A stretch of 64,000 nucleotides of DNA from Betaproteobacteria bacterium (GTDB lineage: Bacteria; Pseudomonadota; Gammaproteobacteria; Burkholderiales; JACQAP01). Shown in pieces: positions 60,142-64,000 of the stretch. Below the pieces are notes generated by a model, which made no database searches, had not been told where the DNA came from, and worked only from the letters and a program-made list of their open reading frames with translations. The position numbers were made by a program, and so were the translations under genes. The DNA lies in contig JACQAP010000029.1 in assembly GCA_016194905.1 (NCBI GenBank), positions 124,001 through 188,000 of the forward strand, written 5' to 3'. The stretch's first letter is position 1, and the number at the start of each line of letters is the position of its first letter.

Positions 60142-60729
60142 TTAGTTTACAGCAGCCGGGATGACGTTCGCCGTGCGAATCGAAGCATTCGGAGAAGCTT
60201 CCAGTTGCTTCGACACGTGCTTCACGGAAGCATCCCCCGGTTCCGATCGAATGCTGAATCCAAGCGCATCCATCAGTCCCAGCATCTTGTGATTTCCGGC
60301 CATGACAATTCCTTCCATGATCTGCAGCCCGCGAGCGCGGGCGACTTCGACAAGGCTGAGAATGAGTATCGAACCTACACCGCGGTGCTGCCACGCGTCC
60401 GCGACCGCAACTGCGAACTCGCAGCTGGTCCTGTCCGCATTGACAACATAGCGTGCAACCCCGATTTCGGTTTCCAGTCCGTTTTCACAAACCACTGCGA
60501 TCAACGCCATCTCCCTGTCGTAGTCGATTTGCGTGAAGCGGCTCAGCATCGCCTCGTTCAGCTCGCGCAGCGCGCTCATGAATCGAAAGTATTTCGACTC
60601 ATCCGAAAGTTTTTGTACGAATTCCCTCTCTATTTGTCGGTCCTCTGGACGAATAGGGCGCACAATCACACGCGTGCCATCGCGCAAGGTCAAGGCCTGC
60701 ACCAGCTCCGAAGGATAGGGATTTGTCAT
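60142..60729 (-). CDS. GNAT-family N-acetyltransferase (Pat-like domain)
   Basis: The 195-residue protein is a GNAT fold: substrate-side TRVIVRPIRPEDRQIEREFV, then the acetyl-CoA-binding motif AWQHRGVGSILILSLVEVARA (about residues 112-132) and GNHKMLGLMDALGF. The N-terminal wording LRDGTRVIVRPIRPEDR is shared with the acetyltransferase domain of Pat-type protein lysine acetylases, but the large acyl-CoA-synthetase-like part is absent. The substrate is unknown. It is divergent from an HDAC-family deacetylase gene. Confidence 0.83.
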   Translation of the reverse strand: MTNPYPSELVQALTLRDGTRVIVRPIRPEDRQIEREFVQKLSDESKYFRFMSALRELNEAMLSRFTQIDYDREMALIAVVCENGLETEIGVARYVVNADRTSCEFAVAVADAWQHRGVGSILILSLVEVARARGLQIMEGIVMAGNHKMLGLMDALGFSIRSEPGDASVKHVSKQLEASPNASIRTANVIPAAVN

Positions 60730-60833
60730 CGCTGAAGGTTAGCCGAAGTACCCCGATTTGCAAACCGTGGACATTCTCAGCCGTCGTGCATAAGATGCAT
60801 CGAGAAGAGGAGCGGCGATTTCACTGCAGAGTT

Positions 60834-61757
60834 ATGGCAACGGCTTTCATTCATCATCCCGATTGCGTATTGCACGACATGGGGGTGCACCACCCGGAAT
60901 CACCCGACCGCTTGACGGCGATTGAAGATCATCTGCTCGCAACCGGACTGATCCAGCATCTCTTCACCGAGATCGCGCCGAAGGCATCGAGAGAGCAGCT
61001 GTTGCGGGTGCATGACGCTGGCTATATCGACTCGATAGCGAGCGCATCCCCACAGAGAGGGCTCGTCCAACTGGATCCGGATACCGCGATGAATCCGCAT
61101 TCGCTGTCCGCCGCGCTGCATGCGGCAGGGGCGGTTGTCAGGGCCACGGACATGGTGATCGGCGGCCAGGCCGAAAACGCATTTTGCAACGTGCGACCGC
61201 CGGGTCATCATGCCTGCCGCCGGCGTGCAATGGGGTTCTGCTTTTTCAACAATGTCGCCGTGGGCGCGGCCCATGCGCTCGAAGCGCACGGCCTTCAGCG
61301 TGTCGCAGTCGTGGATTTCGACGTGCATCATGGCAATGGTACAGAGGATATCTTCGACGGAGATCCCCGTGTGATGATGGTGTCGACATTCCAGCATCCG
61401 TTTTACCCGTACAGTGGGACGGAGGGGCGTTCGGAGCGCATGGTCAATATTCCGCTTGCGGCCTACAGCGGCGGCACGCAGTTCCGTAAAGCTGTGGAGG
61501 AGGCCTGGCTCCCGGCGTTGGATGAATTCGAACCTCAGATCGTATTTGTTTCCGCTGGCTTCGATGCTCACCGAGACGATGATATGGCGTCATTGGGTCT
61601 GGTCGAAACCGACTACGCATGGGTGACGAAACAGATCATGAATGTGGCGGCCAGGAACGCCGATGGTCGCATCGTGTCGACGCTCGAAGGAGGATATAAC
61701 CTCCAAGCGCTGGCACGCAGTGTCGCCGCGCATGTCAGGGAGTTGTGCGGAATCTGA
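60834..61757 (+). CDS. HDAC-family deacetylase (AcuC/HdaH-like)
   Basis: The 307-residue protein has the zinc-dependent deacetylase motifs: RPPGHHACRRRAMGFCFFNN (catalytic histidine pair), VVDFDVHHGNGTEDIF (zinc Asp and His), FVSAGFDAHRDDDMASL (zinc Asp) and the late LEGGYNLQALA. Bacterial members remove acetyl groups from lysines or polyamines. The frame is open upstream to 60723, but the ATG at 60834 gives the conserved start (TAFIHHPDCVLHDMGVHHPE). Its ribosome site is weak. The GNAT gene is divergent. Confidence 0.92.
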   Translation: MATAFIHHPDCVLHDMGVHHPESPDRLTAIEDHLLATGLIQHLFTEIAPKASREQLLRVHDAGYIDSIASASPQRGLVQLDPDTAMNPHSLSAALHAAGAVVRATDMVIGGQAENAFCNVRPPGHHACRRRAMGFCFFNNVAVGAAHALEAHGLQRVAVVDFDVHHGNGTEDIFDGDPRVMMVSTFQHPFYPYSGTEGRSERMVNIPLAAYSGGTQFRKAVEEAWLPALDEFEPQIVFVSAGFDAHRDDDMASLGLVETDYAWVTKQIMNVAARNADGRIVSTLEGGYNLQALARSVAAHVRELCGI

Positions 61758-61863
61758 CCTTGGTGCGAAGAATGGAGCAGTATTGGCCGTATCAGTGCCG
61801 GGCACAGTGACACAAACGCATGCCGGATTCCGGTCTTAAACAAACGCCCGCGGACAGGGGATC

Positions 61864-62514
61864 ATGAAGCCGATCAGAATCGTACTGGCGGATGACCATA
61901 ATCTGATGAGATCGGGTCTGAAGTCATTGCTGTCGGGAATGCAGGGCGTAGAAGTCGTGGCAGAAGCTACGAACGGCCAGCAGGCGGTCGACCTGGTGGC
62001 CTCGCTGAATCCCGATGTCGTCCTGATGGATATCGCCATGAAGGAACTGAACGGAATCGAAGCCGCCGCCATCATCGCCCGCGACAATCCGCTGGTGCGC
62101 GTAGTTATCCTTTCCATGCACGATACGCAGGATTTTGTGTCTCAAGCACTGAGAGCCGGTGCCGCCGGCTATGTCTTGAAAGATGCCGCGCCGCTGGAAT
62201 TGGAGTTCGCGCTACAAGCCGTGACCAACGGAGAGACCTATTTAAGCCCCAAGGTTTCCAGCCAGGTGGTCCAATCCTATGTCCGACCGCTGGGAGCGGA
62301 AACCGGACTGGAAGCGCTTAGCCCGAGGCAGCGGGAAATTCTCAAGGCTATCTCAAGTGGCCGGACAACCAAGCAGATTGCTTACGATCTGGGCTTAAGC
62401 ATCAAGACTATCGAGACCCATCGTGCTCAGATAATGGAACGCTTGGACATTCATGATGTAGCCGGGCTGGTGCGATTTTCGATCCGCAATGGATTGATAA
62501 GTGTTAATAATTAA
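61864..62514 (+). CDS. NarL/FixJ-type response regulator (LuxR helix-turn-helix)
   Basis: The 216-residue protein has a receiver domain (acidic pair in LADDHNLMRSG, phospho-Asp in VVLMDIAMKELNG, lysine in YVLKDAAPLE) and a C-terminal LuxR-type DNA-binding domain (LSPRQREILKAISSGRTTKQIAYDLGLSIKTIETH). No sensor kinase is beside it. The stimulus is unknown. The AT-rich stretch after it (62515-62580) holds no gene. Confidence 0.92.
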   Translation: MKPIRIVLADDHNLMRSGLKSLLSGMQGVEVVAEATNGQQAVDLVASLNPDVVLMDIAMKELNGIEAAAIIARDNPLVRVVILSMHDTQDFVSQALRAGAAGYVLKDAAPLELEFALQAVTNGETYLSPKVSSQVVQSYVRPLGAETGLEALSPRQREILKAISSGRTTKQIAYDLGLSIKTIETHRAQIMERLDIHDVAGLVRFSIRNGLISVNN

Positions 62515-62741
62515 TATTTAAAATTAGTAATATAGGTAGATTGTCTAATTCTTTACATCATTAATAATCTCGCCTGCAGTCCGACCTCTTTGACCACCGG
62601 TTTGCCGACCAGTGGCTTATTCCTGAGGTTTTTCGAAATCCGAGTTCCGTAGCGCCCGATACCCTGGAATACGCCCTTCCGCGATAGTTAGGGCATGGGC
62701 TCCGCTGAGTTTTCCACTTGAAGCCGGAAATCAGACTTGAG

Positions 62742-62772
62742 CCTAACCCGATGAGAGTTAGGAGAATCTAAC
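62742..62772 (+). promoter_or_regulatory. Two competing hairpins over a ribosome-binding site
   Basis: GTTAG (62757-62761) and CTAAC (62768-62772) pair around GAGAAT and enclose the ribosome site AGGAGA (62760-62765) directly before the TTG/GTG start. CCTAAC at 62742-62747 can pair with the same GTTAGG instead. The two stems exclude each other. It is a small structure seen by eye, and a regulatory role is a guess. Confidence 0.3.
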
Positions 62773-63129
62773 TTGGTGAAGGTCATGTTGGTCGACGATA
62801 GCGCATCTTTCCGGATGGCTGCGGAGCAGTTTGTAACGGAAGTGTGTGGCGTACACGTCATTGGGCAGGCGGATTCCGGGGAGGCCGCTGTCGAAATGGC
62901 GTTGCGGCTGCGCCCGGAAGTGATTCTCATGGATCTGGCCATGGGCGGCATCAACGGTATCGAGGCAGGGCGACGCATCAAGGCTGCCGACGAGACGATC
63001 AAGATCGTGATTCTTACGCTTAATAATGGCAGGGAGTATCGCGAACTTGCTCATTCGCTGGCGTTGGACGGATTCGTGTCGAAGACCGATTTTACGGCAG
63101 TCATTTGCTCGGTGATCAATTCGCTCTAG
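62773..63129 (+). CDS. Single-domain response regulator
   Basis: The 118-residue protein is a receiver only: LVDDSASFRMAAEQF, phospho-Asp in VILMDLAMGGINGIEAG, threonine in VILTLNNGREY and lysine in FVSKTDFTAV. In helix and loop wording it resembles the receiver of the NarL-type protein just upstream, so it may be a receiver that lost its output domain or a competitor for the same kinase. The start is TTG at 62773 or GTG at 62776, behind AGGAGA. No sensor kinase is close. Confidence 0.85.
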   Translation: MVKVMLVDDSASFRMAAEQFVTEVCGVHVIGQADSGEAAVEMALRLRPEVILMDLAMGGINGIEAGRRIKAADETIKIVILTLNNGREYRELAHSLALDGFVSKTDFTAVICSVINSL

Positions 63130-63269
63130 CAAATCGGCCGCACAATTTTTTCCTCGCGATTCAGATCATTCGCCATCAGTGGAAACCGACGCATGCCGGA
63201 GAATCTTTGACCATCCCGGTCTGAGTGAATGTCGCCGAATTCGCAATCCGCGCCCGAAGCCGTCGGTAA

Positions 63270-63650
63270 TCAGCTGCGCTCCGGAATGATCAACGCAGCG
63301 GCCACGTTGCGGCCCTCTTCGGCAAGGATGTTGTAAGTACGGCAGGCCGCCCGTGTGTCCATGACTTCGGCGCCAATACCAGCGTGTGTAAGGTTTACCA
63401 GCAGCCGCGGATCCGGAAAGCACAGAACATCACCGGTCCCCAGCAATACGAGCTCCGGCTTCAATGCGGCCAAGGCTTCAATGTTGTCCTGAACCAGTGA
63501 TTCAAAATTCTGCACTTTCCAGTCTTCTGCGATCCTGTCGGGCATTACGATCAGGCTGGTTTCATGGCGAACGCCATTGACCGCCACATATCCCTGGCCG
63601 TAGGCGGTGATGGCATTCCGTCGCGAATTCTGTGAAAGATGAAGTTTCAA
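63270..63650 (-). CDS. Mth938-like domain protein (DUF498)
   Basis: The 126-residue protein is a single Mth938/DUF498 domain: NSRRNAITAYGQGYVAVNGV, LKPELVLLGTGDVLCFPDP and AGIGAEVMDTRAACRTYNIL, a recognisable family ending. Human NDUFAF3 has this fold and helps assemble respiratory complex I. The bacterial role is unknown. It is divergent from the aminotransferase gene, with about 100 bases between. Confidence 0.88.
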   Translation of the reverse strand: MKLHLSQNSRRNAITAYGQGYVAVNGVRHETSLIVMPDRIAEDWKVQNFESLVQDNIEALAALKPELVLLGTGDVLCFPDPRLLVNLTHAGIGAEVMDTRAACRTYNILAEEGRNVAAALIIPERS

Positions 63651-63753
63651 GCGTAAAGAGGTCTTTGCTGCGCTGCTTGCGATCCGGTAGGATTACGACT
63701 TTCTACTGAATGAACAGTCGGTTACGTTTACCGATAGAACTAAACCGTCAATC

Positions 63754-64000
63754 ATGAGCGAGTTTTCCCGTATCAAACGCCTGCCGCCCTATGTTTTCAA
63801 TATCACCGGGGAGTTGAAGGCAGAAGCACGCCGCCGGGGAGAAGACATTATAGACATGAGCATGGGCAACCCGGATGGGGTGACGCCCAAGCACATCGTC
63901 AACAAACTCTTGGAAGCTGCGCAACGCAACGATACGCACGGTTACTCGATGTCGAAGGGCATACCCCGGCTCCGTCGCGCGATCTGCAACTGGTATCAAT
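63754..64000 (+). CDS. Class I aminotransferase, AlaC-like (cut by window end)
   Basis: Eighty-two codons are visible: [40 protein letters not shown] and [20 protein letters not shown]. This is the N-terminal part of a PLP-dependent aminotransferase of the AlaC (alanine-forming) group, in which MGNPD and YSxSKGIPxLRxAI are characteristic. The PLP lysine lies beyond the window. In related bacteria the homologue is followed by hom and thrC, which cannot be checked here. Confidence 0.85.
   Translation, partial: MSEFSRIKRLPPYVFNITGELKAEARRRGEDIIDMSMGNPDGVTPKHIVNKLLEAAQRNDTHGYSMSKGIPRLRRAICNWYQ

Overview
The window looks like chromosomal DNA from a GC-rich betaproteobacterium. The evidence is the block surE-pcm-nlpD-rpoS, the block thrS-infC-rpmI-rplT-pheS-pheT-ihfA-merR-like, the set rpfE-like/recJ/prfB/lysS, and a PHB set of phaR, phasin, phaB and class I phaC. 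I cannot name the genus from sequence alone. Nearly all of the DNA is coding, on both strands, and most genes are recognisable housekeeping or stress genes.

Layout. 1-2.0 kb: end of an unknown gene, a small membrane protein, msrB and an OmpA-type lipoprotein. 2.0-8.9 kb: a molybdenum-cofactor locus, with moaA, a ribbon-helix-helix-like protein and moeA on the minus strand and mobB, moaD, moaE and a ModE-type regulator on the plus strand. An arsenic operon (arsR-arsI-arsC-aqpS) lies in the middle of it. 9.1-14.7 kb: a decayed accessory region with an AraC-type pseudogene and a large hybrid sensor kinase carrying a one-base frameshift. The kinase and its response regulator lie between two remnants of the same kind of transposase, in inverted orientation. 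14.7-23.7 kb: a DinG/YoaA helicase, a YkvA-like protein, rimO, the PHB genes and a ZIP metal transporter. 23.7-29.0 kb: pgeF, rluD, bamD and a copper operon (copA-copZ-csoR).

29-44.8 kb: acetoacetyl-CoA synthetase, lysS, prfB with its programmed frameshift, recJ, an RpfE-like gene, lolC, lolD, an AlkA-type glycosylase, a DUF2062 protein, comEC and relA. 44.8-52.5 kb: tRNA-Val(GAC) and the thrS-to-ihfA translation cluster, closing with tRNA-Pro(GGG). 52.6-60.1 kb: surE-pcm-nlpD-rpoS, then, on the minus strand, a MoxR/DUF58/transglutaminase operon. 60.1-64 kb: a GNAT acetyltransferase divergent from an HDAC-family deacetylase, two response regulators without a nearby kinase, a Mth938-like protein and the start of an alaC-type aminotransferase.

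How the genes work together. PhaC, PhaB, phasin and PhaR cover PHB synthesis, granule coating and its regulation, and acetoacetyl-CoA synthetase can reclaim acetoacetate. The arsenic and copper operons each appear to have a repressor site inside the promoter and a transcript that would begin at or next to the start codon. I found no clearly new multi-gene system. The most interesting points are the IS-bounded kinase region with its 7-G frameshift, the pump-less arsenic operon with an aquaporin, the metal-responsive leaderless-looking promoters, the probable AUA start of infC, and the adjacent acetyltransferase/deacetylase pair.
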